Assembly: GCF_020166345.1 (NCBI RefSeq)
Contig: NZ_JAIUJS010000008.1
Location: forward strand, 1 to 64,000
Direction: 5' to 3'
DNA: 64,000 nucleotides
From: Winogradskyella vincentii
GTDB taxonomy: Bacteria; Bacteroidota; Bacteroidia; Flavobacteriales; Flavobacteriaceae
Part shown: positions 18,785-29,137 of the stretch, in pieces
Layout of the letters: every line of letters begins with the position of its first letter
How positions within the stretch are numbered: the stretch's first letter is position 1
Position numbers and translations under genes: made by a program
Notes under the pieces: model-generated
What the model saw: the letters and a program-made list of their open reading frames with translations, nothing else
Databases searched by the model: none
Told to the model about the DNA's origin: nothing

Positions 18785-20014
18785 ATGGCCAAAGAAGAAT
18801 TAGAATGTTCGTTTTGCGGAAGGAAGAAGCCAGAGACAAATTTGCTTATAGCAGGTCTTGATGCACATATTTGCGATAGGTGTATCGAGCAAGCCCATGG
18901 AATTGTAATAGAAGAATCTAAGCAAAGCGGTAATTCAGAGTTAAGTGCTGAATTAATGCTTAGAAAGCCCAAAGAGATAAAGGCATTCTTAGATGAATAC
19001 ATTATTGGGCAGGAGTATACTAAAAGAGTTATGTCTGTTGCAGTATACAATCATTATAAACGATTGTTGCAACCACCATCGGATGATGAAATAGAAATAC
19101 AAAAGAGTAACATCATAATGGTTGGTCAAACAGGAACTGGTAAAACTTTGATGGCAAAAACCATTGCCAGAATGTTAAATGTGCCATTGGCTATAGTTGA
19201 TGCAACAGTTCTTACTGAAGCTGGTTATGTGGGTGAAGATGTTGAGAGTATATTAACAAGGTTACTACAATCTGCAGATTATAATCTTGAAAAAGCGCAA
19301 CGTGGAATTGTATTTATTGATGAAATCGATAAAATTGCACGCAAGAGCGATAACCCGTCTATTACTAGAGATGTTTCTGGTGAGGGTGTGCAACAAGCCT
19401 TATTGAAATTATTAGAAGGAACTGTTGTTAATGTACCGCCAAAAGGTGGTCGTAAACATCCAGATCAAAAATTTATTGAAGTAAATACTGAGCATATTTT
19501 GTTTATTGCAGGTGGTGCCTTTGATGGTATTGAACGTGTTATTACCAAAAGACTAAATATGCAGGCTATTGGTTACAGTTCAATCAATACAGATACTGTT
19601 GATAATGATAACATTCTTCAATATATAATACCAAAAGACCTTAAAGATTTTGGGTTGATACCTGAGATTATTGGAAGGCTGCCTGTTTTGACTCATATGG
19701 ATCCCTTAGATGCTAATACTCTGAGGGCTATTTTAACAGAGCCTAAAAACGCCATAATCAAACAGTACAAGAAGTTGTTTGCGATGGACGAAGTAGATTT
19801 TAGTATTACTGAAGGCGCACTAAATTACATCGTAGAAAAAGCGATTGAATATAAGCTTGGTGCTCGTGGTCTTAGATCTCTTTGTGAAGAAATATTAACA
19901 GAGGCAATGTTTGATTTACCAGGATCTGGTGAGACAAAATTGAATGTTACCAAAGCATATGCTGAGGATAGGCTTTCTAAATCTACATTGAAAAAACTGA
20001 AGGCAGTCTCTTAA
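18785..20014 (+). CDS. clpX: ATP-dependent Clp protease ATP-binding subunit ClpX
   Basis: This 409-residue AAA+ unfoldase has an N-terminal zinc-binding domain (CSFCGRKK...CDRC), Walker A GQTGTGKT, Walker [10 protein letters not shown] and the C-terminal sensor-2 region (GARGLR). It delivers tagged substrates to ClpP. It ends just before a strong terminator. Confidence 0.97.
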   Translation: MAKEELECSFCGRKKPETNLLIAGLDAHICDRCIEQAHGIVIEESKQSGNSELSAELMLRKPKEIKAFLDEYIIGQEYTKRVMSVAVYNHYKRLLQPPSDDEIEIQKSNIIMVGQTGTGKTLMAKTIARMLNVPLAIVDATVLTEAGYVGEDVESILTRLLQSADYNLEKAQRGIVFIDEIDKIARKSDNPSITRDVSGEGVQQALLKLLEGTVVNVPPKGGRKHPDQKFIEVNTEHILFIAGGAFDGIERVITKRLNMQAIGYSSINTDTVDNDNILQYIIPKDLKDFGLIPEIIGRLPVLTHMDPLDANTLRAILTEPKNAIIKQYKKLFAMDEVDFSITEGALNYIVEKAIEYKLGARGLRSLCEEILTEAMFDLPGSGETKLNVTKAYAEDRLSKSTLKKLKAVS

Positions 20015-20038
20015 GACGCATAGTGCTATAAAAAACAG

Positions 20039-20073
20039 AAACCACAAGATCTAAATTAGATTTTGTGGTTTTT
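20039..20073 (+). terminator. Intrinsic terminator after clpX
   Basis: A nearly continuous 15-bp stem (20039-20053 with 20057-20071) around a 3-nt loop, flanked by T-rich sequence. It ends the clpP-clpX transcript. Confidence 0.85.
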
Positions 20074-20284
20074 ATATTTAGTTAGGATTGATTAATAAAA
20101 TATTGCATGCAATATTGTTCTGTTGAGGAGATAAAATCATTGTTATTTATCTTCTGTACGAATATATAATCTTTACTTAGTATTAATCCTTTCTTAATTA
20201 ATTATTGGTCAAAATCGTTGGTATTATCGATGTACGAAAACTCAAGACAAATTTTAACGATAAAAGGAAATTTAGAGATAAATG

Positions 20285-21805
20285 CTACACCTTAGAATTT
20301 AGCTTTAGAAGCTCATCAATATAATCCCTTGTGTTGGAGAGCCTAGGTACTTTATGTTGTCCGCCTAATTTGTTGTTTTCTTTTAGCCAATCATAAAATA
20401 AATTTTGTCGTGCAGAATGTATTGTTGGTTTGTTAAGTGTCATGTTGTTATAGCGCTTTGCTTCATAATCTGAATTTAGTGCCTTTAAGGCATTATCAAA
20501 TAATTCTTCAAAATAAGACATATTTTCAGGAGGTGTCTTAAATTCTATAATCCATTCATGGGCGCCCTTTTCTTTTCCTTTCATAAATATTGGAGCGGCA
20601 GTGTAATCTACAATTTCCGCATTGGTCCGTTTACAGACTTTTTTAAGAGCATCTTCTGCATTCTCTATTATTAATTCTTCACCAAATGCATTAATATGAT
20701 GTTTAGTTCTACCAGATACTTTTATTCTATGTGGTTTTAAACTCACAAACCTTATTGTGTCGCCAATTCTATAACGCCATAAACCAGCATTAGTAGTAAT
20801 AAGGAGCGCATAGTTTGTATTAAGTTTTACATCACTGAGCGGAATGACTTTTTGTTCACTAGTGCCATAGCTGTCCATTGGGATAAATTCGTAAAATATT
20901 CCATAATCTAGCATTAATAATAAGTCACCAGTATAGTTTTGATCTTGTATGGCAAAGAAACCCTCAGAAGCATTGTAGATTTCGTAATATTTAAATTTCT
21001 TAGACGGTAGTATAGCTCTATATTGTTCTATATATGGATTGAAACTTACGCCACCATGAAAATAAACTTCTAGATTTGGCCAAACATCAAATAAACTATC
21101 CTTTCCAGTCTTGTCCAATACATGGTTTAACAATACTAGCATCCATGACGGAACACCTGCAAGACTGGTTACATTTTCATTTATTGTTTCTTCTACAATT
21201 GCAGCCATTTTAGTTTCCCATTCACTCATAAGAGAGACTTTACTGCTAGGAGTGCTGCTAAATTCTGCCCAAAAAGGCATGTTGTCAATAAGAATTGCGC
21301 TCAGGTCTCCAAATACGGTTCCATTTTCTTTATACAATTCTTTGCTGCCACCCAATCGTAAACTCTTACCAGTAAACAATTGAGCATCTTCATTGTTATT
21401 TAAATACATACAAAGCAAATCCTTACTTGCGGCATAATGGCAATCCTCAAGTGATTCATTACTTACTGGTATAAATTTACTTTTGGCATTGGTTGTTCCA
21501 CTGGATTTTGCGAACCATTTTATAGGCCTTGGCCAAAATATATTTTGTTCACCTTGTCTAGAACGTTCAATTAAGGGTTGAAGGGTTTCATAATTAACTA
21601 TTGGGAGACGTTCACTGAATTCTTTGTAGGTCTTTATAGATGCAAAATCATACTTTTTCCCATATTCTGTATCCTTAGAAAATTTTAATAGGCTAAAAAG
21701 TAGCTCATTTTGTACTTCATTAGGATATTTTAAAAACAAATCAATCTGATGAAATCGTTTTTTTAGAAACCATGAAGCAATAGAATTTACAATAGGAATT
21801 GGCAT
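20285..21805 (-). CDS. GH3 auxin-responsive-promoter family acyl-adenylase
   Basis: This 506-residue protein belongs to the GH3 family (named after plant auxin-conjugating enzymes, unrelated to glycoside hydrolase family 3). The adenylate-forming core shows the ATP-binding segment KSSGTTNAKSKFIPVS, the EIYNASEGFFAI motif and the C-terminal GLWRYRIGDTIRFV. Bacterial members are thought to adenylate or conjugate small carboxylic acids; the substrate is unknown. It is transcribed alone and is divergent from the DUF2797 gene. Confidence 0.88.
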   Translation of the reverse strand: MPIPIVNSIASWFLKKRFHQIDLFLKYPNEVQNELLFSLLKFSKDTEYGKKYDFASIKTYKEFSERLPIVNYETLQPLIERSRQGEQNIFWPRPIKWFAKSSGTTNAKSKFIPVSNESLEDCHYAASKDLLCMYLNNNEDAQLFTGKSLRLGGSKELYKENGTVFGDLSAILIDNMPFWAEFSSTPSSKVSLMSEWETKMAAIVEETINENVTSLAGVPSWMLVLLNHVLDKTGKDSLFDVWPNLEVYFHGGVSFNPYIEQYRAILPSKKFKYYEIYNASEGFFAIQDQNYTGDLLLMLDYGIFYEFIPMDSYGTSEQKVIPLSDVKLNTNYALLITTNAGLWRYRIGDTIRFVSLKPHRIKVSGRTKHHINAFGEELIIENAEDALKKVCKRTNAEIVDYTAAPIFMKGKEKGAHEWIIEFKTPPENMSYFEELFDNALKALNSDYEAKRYNNMTLNKPTIHSARQNLFYDWLKENNKLGGQHKVPRLSNTRDYIDELLKLNSKV

Positions 21806-21938
21806 GGATTGGTTATCTTTACTCGCTAAGCGAGATATAATTATTTTTAATTAAAATATTATTATTAAATCTTTTTCTTCAAAGTTCTTTATGCTAATTT
21901 CATTGAGGCTTAGATGCTAAAAATAATAAATTTCTTTT

Positions 21939-22730
21939 ATGATTTACAGAGGTGTTCTTACTAAAATGCAAACCGAGTTTTTAGAACCAATTCAATATTA
22001 TCTGGTCTTTGAGAATGACTTCATTCATATGAACCAATTATTGAATAAAAGTGTATCCATAAAACTTATTGGTAGTCAATGTTTAAGTTGTGGTCTTGAT
22101 AGGCCAATTTACAGGCAAGGATTTTGCAGAACCTGTTTTTTTGATAAACCAATTGCTGGTGATTGGATAATGCGTCCGGAATTAAGTACTGCTCATTTAG
22201 GTAAAGAAGATCGCGATTTAGAATATGAGAAAAAAGTACAATTACAACCTCATATTGTATACTTGGCTAACTCCAGCAATGTTAAGGTTGGTGTTACTAG
22301 AAAAAGCCAGGTCCCGACTAGGTGGATAGATCAAGGTGCCCATGAGGCTGTCGAAATTGTTGAAGTTCCTAACAGGTATCTCGCAGGTATTACGGAAGTT
22401 GCTCTAAAAGATCATGTTGCTGATAAAACAAATTGGAGAAATATGTTGAAAAATGACGTTAAAGATGAAGATTTAATTGAATGGCGAAATAAGCTTAAGA
22501 AATTTATTCCTGACGAAGCTAAAGATTATTTTATTGAGAATAATTCCGAGACACATTTATATTTTCCAGTTGGGCAATATCCTGAAAAACCGAAGAGCTT
22601 AAATCTGAATAAATCCATTGAATTTGAAGGCAAATTAGTTGGTATCAAAGGACAATATTTAATTTTTGAAGACAATACTGTTTTTAATGTTAGAGCTAAT
22701 GAAGGTCTAGTGGTGGAGTTGAGTATGTGA
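21939..22730 (+). CDS. DUF2797 domain protein
   Basis: This 263-residue protein has the DUF2797 opening (YRGVLTKM) and a zinc-type cluster CLSCGLDR...CRTCF near residues 50-68. The middle, VKVGVTRKSQVPTRWIDQGA, resembles GIY-YIG-like small folds. Its function is unestablished. It is a monocistronic neighbour of the GH3-family gene. Confidence 0.85.
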   Translation: MIYRGVLTKMQTEFLEPIQYYLVFENDFIHMNQLLNKSVSIKLIGSQCLSCGLDRPIYRQGFCRTCFFDKPIAGDWIMRPELSTAHLGKEDRDLEYEKKVQLQPHIVYLANSSNVKVGVTRKSQVPTRWIDQGAHEAVEIVEVPNRYLAGITEVALKDHVADKTNWRNMLKNDVKDEDLIEWRNKLKKFIPDEAKDYFIENNSETHLYFPVGQYPEKPKSLNLNKSIEFEGKLVGIKGQYLIFEDNTVFNVRANEGLVVELSM

Positions 22731-22821
22731 CTTGTTTATGCTCATAGCATTAGTGTTAGTTTTCCGTTAAAATTTATTTTGTTTAACAAATATTAGATAA
22801 TTTTAAACAAAATATATATTT

Positions 22822-23082
22822 ATGAAAACTTCTCCTTTTTTATATATAGCAATTACAACCCTTATTTTAATTACCATAACTGTAATGTCAGCAATGGATT
22901 TTCCTTTTGGTTGGGTGTTCTATTTAACAGTATTAGGACAGGTTTTTTTAGTAGTAATGGTTTATAAGGTGCTAACGGACGACTATAAAACTGATAAAAC
23001 ATTTGATCATTTTTATGAAGACAGGCCAATTGAGCCATTAGAATTGAGAGCAGAAAATGAAACGGAAAAATTTAGATTGTAA
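22822..23082 (+). CDS. Small two-helix membrane protein
   Basis: This 86-residue protein has two transmembrane segments (about 5-23 and 28-50) followed by a charged cytosolic tail with the segment FYEDRPIEPLE. This type of small inner-membrane protein is common in flavobacteria and has no known function. The start follows an A/T-rich leader typical of the phylum. Confidence 0.7.
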   Translation: MKTSPFLYIAITTLILITITVMSAMDFPFGWVFYLTVLGQVFLVVMVYKVLTDDYKTDKTFDHFYEDRPIEPLELRAENETEKFRL

Positions 23083-23180
23083 TAAAATACAAGCCCTTAG
23101 TTAATAAAACTTATTGAACATAGCTTCAACATTGCTATGATTAAGAAGTCAAAAATGTTCTGGTATGAGCAAATTTTGAC

Positions 23181-23210
23181 AAAAAAAAGAGCAACTTATT
23201 AGTTGCTCTT
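23181..23210 (-). terminator. Intrinsic terminator after rpsU
   Basis: A 10-bp perfect stem (AAGAGCAACT with AGTTGCTCTT) and 4-nt loop, followed on the minus strand by a T run. Confidence 0.9.
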
Positions 23211-23231
23211 TCAATTTATATGAAAATATAA

Positions 23232-23426
23232 TTATATGTTCTCTTGATCTCTTAGACCTTGAATATACTGAGCTTTTTGGATCTCTCTTCTTCTTTTTAC
23301 TGATGGCTTAGTAAAATAACGAGACTCCTTCAAATTGTTCATAATTTGAACGTTTCTATGTTTACGCTTATAACGCTTAAGCGCTCTTTCTATATTCTCT
23401 CCTTCTTTAATTTCAATCTTTATCAT
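23232..23426 (-). CDS. rpsU: 30S ribosomal protein S21
   Basis: This 64-residue basic protein has the S21 core (ERALKRYKRKHR...ESRYFTKPSVKRRR). Length and composition fit Bacteroidota S21. It is flanked by its own promoter and terminator. It lies downstream of rpoD on the same strand but is probably transcribed separately. Confidence 0.95.
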   Translation of the reverse strand: MIKIEIKEGENIERALKRYKRKHRNVQIMNNLKESRYFTKPSVKRRREIQKAQYIQGLRDQENI

Positions 23427-23461
23427 CTAATGATATTTTATTGTGTTTCTCAAATGGACGG

Positions 23462-23469
23462 CAAATATA
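23462..23469 (-). promoter_or_regulatory. -7 element of the rpsU promoter
   Basis: On the minus strand the sequence is TATATTTG, an exact TAnnTTTG match, 35 bp before the rpsU start. No clear -33 TTG is visible. Confidence 0.5.
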
Positions 23470-23497
23470 TGCTAACTATTTGAAAATAAAAAATTAA

Positions 23498-24361
23498 TTA
23501 TCCCAAATAGGTCTTTAAAATCTTACTCTTGCTAGCATGTCTTAATCTTCTAATGCCCTTTTCTCTAATTTGTCTTACACGTTCTCTGGTTAAATCATAA
23601 ATTCCACCAATCTCTTCTAGCGTCATAGCAGGTTGATCTCCAATACCAAAATTTAATCTTATGATATCACTTTCCTTTTGCGTTAGCGTATCGAGAGCTC
23701 TTTCAATCTCTATGTTTAAGGATGCTTTCATCAATGATTTGTCTGGGTTTGGTGATTCACTGGCGCTAACTACATCATATAAACTAAAGTCTTCACCTTG
23801 CTTTAGAGGTGCATCCATAGATAAATGACGGCCAGAATTTTTCATTGATTGTTTTACCTCTCTCACACTGATATCTAATTCTCTAGCAATTTCATCAGCG
23901 TTTGGTGGACGTTGATGAATTTGCTCTAAATGAGAAAATGTCTTATTGATTTTATTGATAGTACCAATTTTATTAAGTGGTAATCTAACAATTCTAGATT
24001 GCTCAGCTAATGCCTGAAGAATGGCTTGTCTTATCCACCAAACTGCATATGAGATAAATTTAAATCCTCTGGTTTCATCAAATCTTTTAGCCGCTTTAAC
24101 CAAACCAGCATTTCCTTCATTAATTAAGTCTGGTAATTTTAACCCTTGGTTTTGGTATTGCTTTGCAACAGAAACCACAAATCTCAAGTTAGCAGTGGTC
24201 AATTTTTCTAAAGCTTGCTGATCCCCTTTCTTTATTCTTTGTGCTAATTCTACCTCTTCATCTGCGGTAATCAAAGGAATTTTGCTTATGTCTTGTAGAT
24301 ATTTGTCTAAAGATTTGTCTTCTCTGTTGGTTACCTGCTTGGTAATTTTTAATTGCCTCAT
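23498..24361 (-). CDS. rpoD: Primary RNA polymerase sigma factor RpoD/SigA
   Basis: This 287-residue sigma-70 factor has regions 1.2 ([17 protein letters not shown]), 2 ([17 protein letters not shown] and [10 protein letters not shown]), 3 and 4 ([18 protein letters not shown]). It lacks the long region 1.1, as is normal for the primary sigma of Bacteroidota, which recognises the -33/-7 promoters seen elsewhere in this window. It is transcribed alone. Confidence 0.95.
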   Translation of the reverse strand: MRQLKITKQVTNREDKSLDKYLQDISKIPLITADEEVELAQRIKKGDQQALEKLTTANLRFVVSVAKQYQNQGLKLPDLINEGNAGLVKAAKRFDETRGFKFISYAVWWIRQAILQALAEQSRIVRLPLNKIGTINKINKTFSHLEQIHQRPPNADEIARELDISVREVKQSMKNSGRHLSMDAPLKQGEDFSLYDVVSASESPNPDKSLMKASLNIEIERALDTLTQKESDIIRLNFGIGDQPAMTLEEIGGIYDLTRERVRQIREKGIRRLRHASKSKILKTYLG

Positions 24362-24473
24362 GGAATTAGTTTAAATTTAGTCAACCCACAACATAACTTA
24401 ATAATTTAGAAAAGCAAGAAAAACATCAATTATTAACAAAAATTGGCAAAAAATGAATCATTTTTGCCTAAAA

Positions 24474-27140
24474 TCAATCATTTTTAGTCGAATCTGGGAC
24501 TTTTTTGTCTTCTTTTTCTTTACTCTTCTTTTTCCTGAAAATATCGCCAAGTACATTTTTCACGCCCTCTTTTACCACATCTTCAGTTGAATTTGTTTTG
24601 GTACTATCAGTTTTGGTAATTGTGGAGTCTGTTTTTGTTTCGTTTTTGTTATTACCTAATATTCCGCCAATTAGCTCATTAACTTTGTCTTTGCCTTGAT
24701 TAAGTAGTTTTTGCTTTTGTATTTCTATGAGTAGATTTGTTAAGTTGGCAATGCCACTTGTTAAGTCCGTTTTTATATTAGGATTTGAAAATGTCCCATC
24801 AATATTGGCTGTTACCGGGATGGTGACATTATCTAGTTCTGGATCATTTAAACTTTCTAATAATTGGTTAACGTCGTTGCCTAGGTATTTAGCTGGCACT
24901 TCTACAATAGCCTTATAATCCATTGTATTTGTGAAACTGTGTTTCCCAGAAACTTCAATAGGAATATCATTATAAGTGATTGTAAACGGATTCACTGTTA
25001 CCTCACCCTTGTCAAATTTCAACTTTGTTTTAATATCCTTTTCAAGCTCATTAAAATCAATGAAATTTAATTGATCATCTAAACCAGATAATATTGGACT
25101 TTTAGATGTATCAATATTAGACGTCAGTATTTCAGCAAGTGCATCACCAGAAATAGTATTTAGGTCTGGTGTGAAATTTTCATCTAGTAAACCGCTTACA
25201 TTAATGGTAGAATTTAGTTTTCCTTGAACAACTTTGGCGATAGGAGCCAGAGCTTTTAACATTTCTAAATCATTAAAAGATTGCGAAATATCAAATTGTT
25301 GCATAGCCAATTGCATGTCAAAAATAGGTCGGTCGGATTTTGTAGATACATTACCGTTTATACCTAATTTGCCTCCAAAAAGACTGGTTGTCATTTCACT
25401 TAAATTAGCATTTTGGTCTTTGATACGTAGTTTGCCACTAACGTTTTTCAAGGTTAAATTATCATAAACAACATTTTGTGCATTGGCGTAAATAGAACAG
25501 TCTAAAAAATCTGGAATTTTTAAAGATTCATCATCAGATGTCGTCTTTTTGGAATCATCTGTCACTGACTCATCTTCAACCATAAAATCTTCAACAACAA
25601 AATTGTTCGATGTTACTTTAAAATCACCCTGTAATTTTTTATCGCTCAATAAGAAACCAAGAAGATTATTAATATATCCTGTTGCCTTAAAATCACTTTT
25701 CCCTGTTTGTGCGTCAAAACTATTGAGCATAACATTGCCAGGTTTAAAACTTAAGTCAGCATTATTTATTTGTATTGGATTAACAATATCTTCAGATGAA
25801 AAAATAAAATCTGAGATGGTAACACTCCCTTTATTCTTTATTCTTTGATAGGCATTTGTTTCAATGGCATTCATATCAAAAGACGTATTGAGTTTTCCTT
25901 TTAGGATACCGCTAAGTTGATTTTCTAGTTCTATTGGATAGGCCTTTGTGATATTTGCCAAATTCAATACGCCATCTAAGTAGGCGTCAATCAGTATATT
26001 TCCTGTTAGATTTTTTATATGAGCCTCAGATTTAAAAACATCTTGGTCTACTTTAAAATCTAGTTTATTAATGTCTATATAAGTGTCGTTTGCTTTGCCT
26101 GTTTTGTTTTTAATAGAAGCATCTATAGTTATATTATCAACGCTTTTAGCCAAATCAGGATACTTAAACGACGCATTTTTGGATAACAAATTAATGTCTA
26201 AGGTTGGGATAGATTCATCTGAAATCAATCCTTTTATCTCTCCATCAATCTTAAAACTACCAGTGGTAGTTACATCTTCAATGTTTTTTGAATAGGTTTC
26301 TGGTAAAATGGCCAAGAAATCTTTAAATGAAGATTCTGGATTTTTGAATGTTATGTCTATTTGTTGACCAGCTTCAACCAATTGAACAAATCCGTTAAAT
26401 TCTAAAGGCAAAGCATTGATAAATCCTTTGTTCTCTTTAAATGTATAAATGTCTTCATCTAAGTTAAGATCGATGAGTGCATCTAATTTTAAATTATTAT
26501 TTGTTAGGTAATTTGTACTATCAAGGCTCAAACTGATTTTTGCAACGGTGTTTGTTTCCAATTCAGAAAGTTGCCCAGAAAAAATACCATTACCAGAGTG
26601 ATTAATATCCGTAGCATCAAACTTTACGTTAGATTCTTCATCTAAATATGTTATTGCACTGTTGTTAAGTTCATAATGCTCTATATCAAAACTAAAACTC
26701 GTTGAAGAAGAATCCGAGGTTGGAGTAACAGATTCATTTTTCTTCACAATGTCATAATTAACGGTACCATTTTTATTGGTTTTTAAGGTTAACAGCAATT
26801 CGTCAGCGATGATTTCATTAACTGCTAAGGGCTCATCTTCACTGCTGAATAATTGACGCACTGGCATTTCAAAAGAAATGGATTTTGCAGTGACTAATGT
26901 TTCATCCTCAAATGGTGCCCTATTAATTATTTTTAAGTTCTCTACATTAACTTCAGCCTTCGGAAAACTACTAATTAAACTCAGGCTGATATCGTCAAAA
27001 CTTAAATCAGCATTTAAGTTTTCATCGGCATAATTCTGAACTATGGTATCTATTTTAGACTCTAAAACAAGAGGAATTGCTATCAATACAGCGATAAAAA
27101 TGAGTAAAAGAATTCCAATTATTTTTAAAAATTTCTTCAT
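24474..27140 (-). CDS. AsmA family protein
   Basis: This 888-residue protein has one N-terminal membrane helix (about 5-27), an AsmA-type N-terminal domain, a very long beta-rich periplasmic body, the C-terminal AsmA_2-like region (KALAPIAKVVQGKLNST) and a charged tail. AsmA/TamB-like proteins form lipid-conducting bridges or affect outer-membrane composition; the specific role here is unknown. It is monocistronic. Confidence 0.87.
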   Translation of the reverse strand: MKKFLKIIGILLLIFIAVLIAIPLVLESKIDTIVQNYADENLNADLSFDDISLSLISSFPKAEVNVENLKIINRAPFEDETLVTAKSISFEMPVRQLFSSEDEPLAVNEIIADELLLTLKTNKNGTVNYDIVKKNESVTPTSDSSSTSFSFDIEHYELNNSAITYLDEESNVKFDATDINHSGNGIFSGQLSELETNTVAKISLSLDSTNYLTNNNLKLDALIDLNLDEDIYTFKENKGFINALPLEFNGFVQLVEAGQQIDITFKNPESSFKDFLAILPETYSKNIEDVTTTGSFKIDGEIKGLISDESIPTLDINLLSKNASFKYPDLAKSVDNITIDASIKNKTGKANDTYIDINKLDFKVDQDVFKSEAHIKNLTGNILIDAYLDGVLNLANITKAYPIELENQLSGILKGKLNTSFDMNAIETNAYQRIKNKGSVTISDFIFSSEDIVNPIQINNADLSFKPGNVMLNSFDAQTGKSDFKATGYINNLLGFLLSDKKLQGDFKVTSNNFVVEDFMVEDESVTDDSKKTTSDDESLKIPDFLDCSIYANAQNVVYDNLTLKNVSGKLRIKDQNANLSEMTTSLFGGKLGINGNVSTKSDRPIFDMQLAMQQFDISQSFNDLEMLKALAPIAKVVQGKLNSTINVSGLLDENFTPDLNTISGDALAEILTSNIDTSKSPILSGLDDQLNFIDFNELEKDIKTKLKFDKGEVTVNPFTITYNDIPIEVSGKHSFTNTMDYKAIVEVPAKYLGNDVNQLLESLNDPELDNVTIPVTANIDGTFSNPNIKTDLTSGIANLTNLLIEIQKQKLLNQGKDKVNELIGGILGNNKNETKTDSTITKTDSTKTNSTEDVVKEGVKNVLGDIFRKKKSKEKEDKKVPDSTKND

Positions 27141-27233
27141 AATGATTCCGTAACTATAGTATTATACGAATAACAAGGGACAATAGTTGTGCCTTAATTA
27201 AACTTTAGCAAGATTTTAAGGTTTAAAAATCAC

Positions 27234-27938
27234 CTAAAGGAGATCAATTTCTTCATTTACTTTTAGCTTAAATCTTCTTCTAAAAATATACACACCTAAA
27301 TAAAGAAATGGAGTGTCAAATAAAGCAACGAGAACTTTAAAGAGAAAACCAGCGATTAACAAACCAGTGAATTTATCCCATTCAATTTTACCGAAACTAC
27401 ATAGTAAAAGTAGGACCGTTGCAGTATCGACAAATTGAGATAAAAATGTTGAGAAATTATTACGTAACCAAAGGTGTTTCCCTTTGGTTAGATTTTTCCA
27501 GAAATGATAAATATGAATATCTACAAATTGAGCCAAAAGATAGGCCATCATACTTGCAAAAACTGCAATTGCTGTACTTCCAAAAACTGTAGAAAACATG
27601 CTGTCTTGCACAGGTGACCATGGCGTAGCAGGAACCGCATTTGAAGTGTATATAATAAGCATTGAAAAAAAGGAAGCGAAAATACCTGCTACTACAACAT
27701 CGTTTGCTCTTTTTTTACCATAAATCTCACTAATTAAATCTGTAATTAAAAAGGTAATAGGGTAAGGCAATATGCCAACCGAAATTTCAAATATTTTACT
27801 CCCAAAAATTTCAATGTCTATAGGGTACCAGTAAAAAAACTTTTGGAAAATTAAATTAGATACAACAAGCGAGGTAATAAAAAGGGCACCTAATAGTAGG
27901 TATATGCGTTGGGCTAAAAGCTTGTCCTTTAATTGCAT
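27234..27938 (-). CDS. yhhQ: Queuosine precursor transporter
   Basis: This 234-residue membrane protein of the YhhQ/QueT type (DUF165) has about six transmembrane helices and the conserved segments LPYPITFLITDLISEIYGKK and AQFVDIHIYHFWK. Family members import queuosine precursors (preQ0/preQ1) for tRNA modification. It is transcribed alone and is divergent from the folK fusion. Confidence 0.92.
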   Translation of the reverse strand: MQLKDKLLAQRIYLLLGALFITSLVVSNLIFQKFFYWYPIDIEIFGSKIFEISVGILPYPITFLITDLISEIYGKKRANDVVVAGIFASFFSMLIIYTSNAVPATPWSPVQDSMFSTVFGSTAIAVFASMMAYLLAQFVDIHIYHFWKNLTKGKHLWLRNNFSTFLSQFVDTATVLLLLCSFGKIEWDKFTGLLIAGFLFKVLVALFDTPFLYLGVYIFRRRFKLKVNEEIDLL

Positions 27939-28009
27939 TTAAAATTGTAGATAAAATGTTGACCCAAAGATAATCTATTAATATATCTTTTAGTTAATTT
28001 GCTTTCTCC

Positions 28010-29137
28010 ATGAAATTAGCGAAGACAGTTTACATAGCATTAGGTAGTAATAAGGGTTTGAAATTGCAAAATCTCCAATCTGCCATTGATGCTATTTTTA
28101 TAACTGTTGGTGCTATTGAAAAAATATCTAAAGTATATAACACACCTGCTTTTGGGTTTGAAGGTGAAGAATTTCATAATGCTTGCATTAAGGTCAATAC
28201 CGAATTGAAACCAAAGCAACTATTAAAGCAACTTTTGAAGATTGAAAAGGATTTAGGTCGTAAGAAGTCAAGCTCTAAAGGTTATGAATCTCGTGAAATT
28301 GATTTGGATATATTATTTTATGAAGATGAAATAGTTGAGCAAAAGAGTCTTATAATTCCCCATCCAGAAATGCATAATCGCAGATTTGTATTGGAACCTT
28401 TGCTGGATATTGCAAAAGATATAGCGCATCCAAAATTGAATAAAACAGTTTCAGAATTGTTAGGGGAATGCTCAGATAATTCAAAAATTGAACCTATTAA
28501 TAAATGGCTAAAGAATCCAAAAAAGGCCTACAGCTTTAGTGATTTTAACTTTATTGCAATAGAGGGGAATATTGGTGCAGGGAAAACGAGCTTAGCAACA
28601 AGGATTTCAAAAGATTTTAATGCTAAACTCATTTTAGAGCGCTTTGCTGACAATCCGTTTTTACCCAAATTTTATAAGGAACCAGAGCGTTACGCCTTTA
28701 CACTAGAGATGTCTTTTTTAGCGGATCGCTATCAGCAAATAAGTGATGATTTATCGCAATTGGATTTGTTCAAAGACTTCATGGTTAGTGATTACGACGT
28801 CCATAAATCGCTCATTTTTTCAAAGGTAACCTTGCCCGAAGATGAGTTTAGACTATATCGAAAATTGTTCTATCAGGTTTATAAAGACATCGCAAGACCA
28901 GATTTATATGTCTATCTCTATCAAAATACGGAACGATTGCAAGAAAATATAAAAAAGCGCGGACGTAAGTATGAGAAAGAAATACAAGATGAATACTTAG
29001 AGAAAATTAACTCAGGTTATTTAAACTTCTTACGGAATCAAACAGAATTAAACGTAAAAATTATAGATATTTCAGATCGTGATTTCGTAAAGAATCGTGA
29101 AGACTACTTGTGGTTGTTGAATGAAATTAATAGTTAG
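28010..29137 (+). CDS. folK: FolK-deoxynucleoside kinase fusion
   Basis: This 375-residue fusion has an N-terminal HPPK (about 1-155) with ALGSNKG, the SREIDLDILFY motif and HPEMHNRRFVLEPL. It pyrophosphorylates 6-hydroxymethyl-dihydropterin in folate synthesis. The C-terminal part (about 180-375) is a deoxynucleoside kinase with P-loop EGNIGAGKTSL and the SFLADRYQQ segment. It joins folate and deoxynucleotide salvage steps in one polypeptide, an arrangement known in Bacteroidota. Its end overlaps the convergent methyltransferase gene by 4 bp. Confidence 0.92.
   Translation: MKLAKTVYIALGSNKGLKLQNLQSAIDAIFITVGAIEKISKVYNTPAFGFEGEEFHNACIKVNTELKPKQLLKQLLKIEKDLGRKKSSSKGYESREIDLDILFYEDEIVEQKSLIIPHPEMHNRRFVLEPLLDIAKDIAHPKLNKTVSELLGECSDNSKIEPINKWLKNPKKAYSFSDFNFIAIEGNIGAGKTSLATRISKDFNAKLILERFADNPFLPKFYKEPERYAFTLEMSFLADRYQQISDDLSQLDLFKDFMVSDYDVHKSLIFSKVTLPEDEFRLYRKLFYQVYKDIARPDLYVYLYQNTERLQENIKKRGRKYEKEIQDEYLEKINSGYLNFLRNQTELNVKIIDISDRDFVKNREDYLWLLNEINS

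Noticed and set aside
20285-21805. Glycoside hydrolase, because the family is called GH3
   Set aside because: The motifs are those of adenylate-forming GH3 (auxin-conjugating type) enzymes, not glycoside hydrolase family 3.
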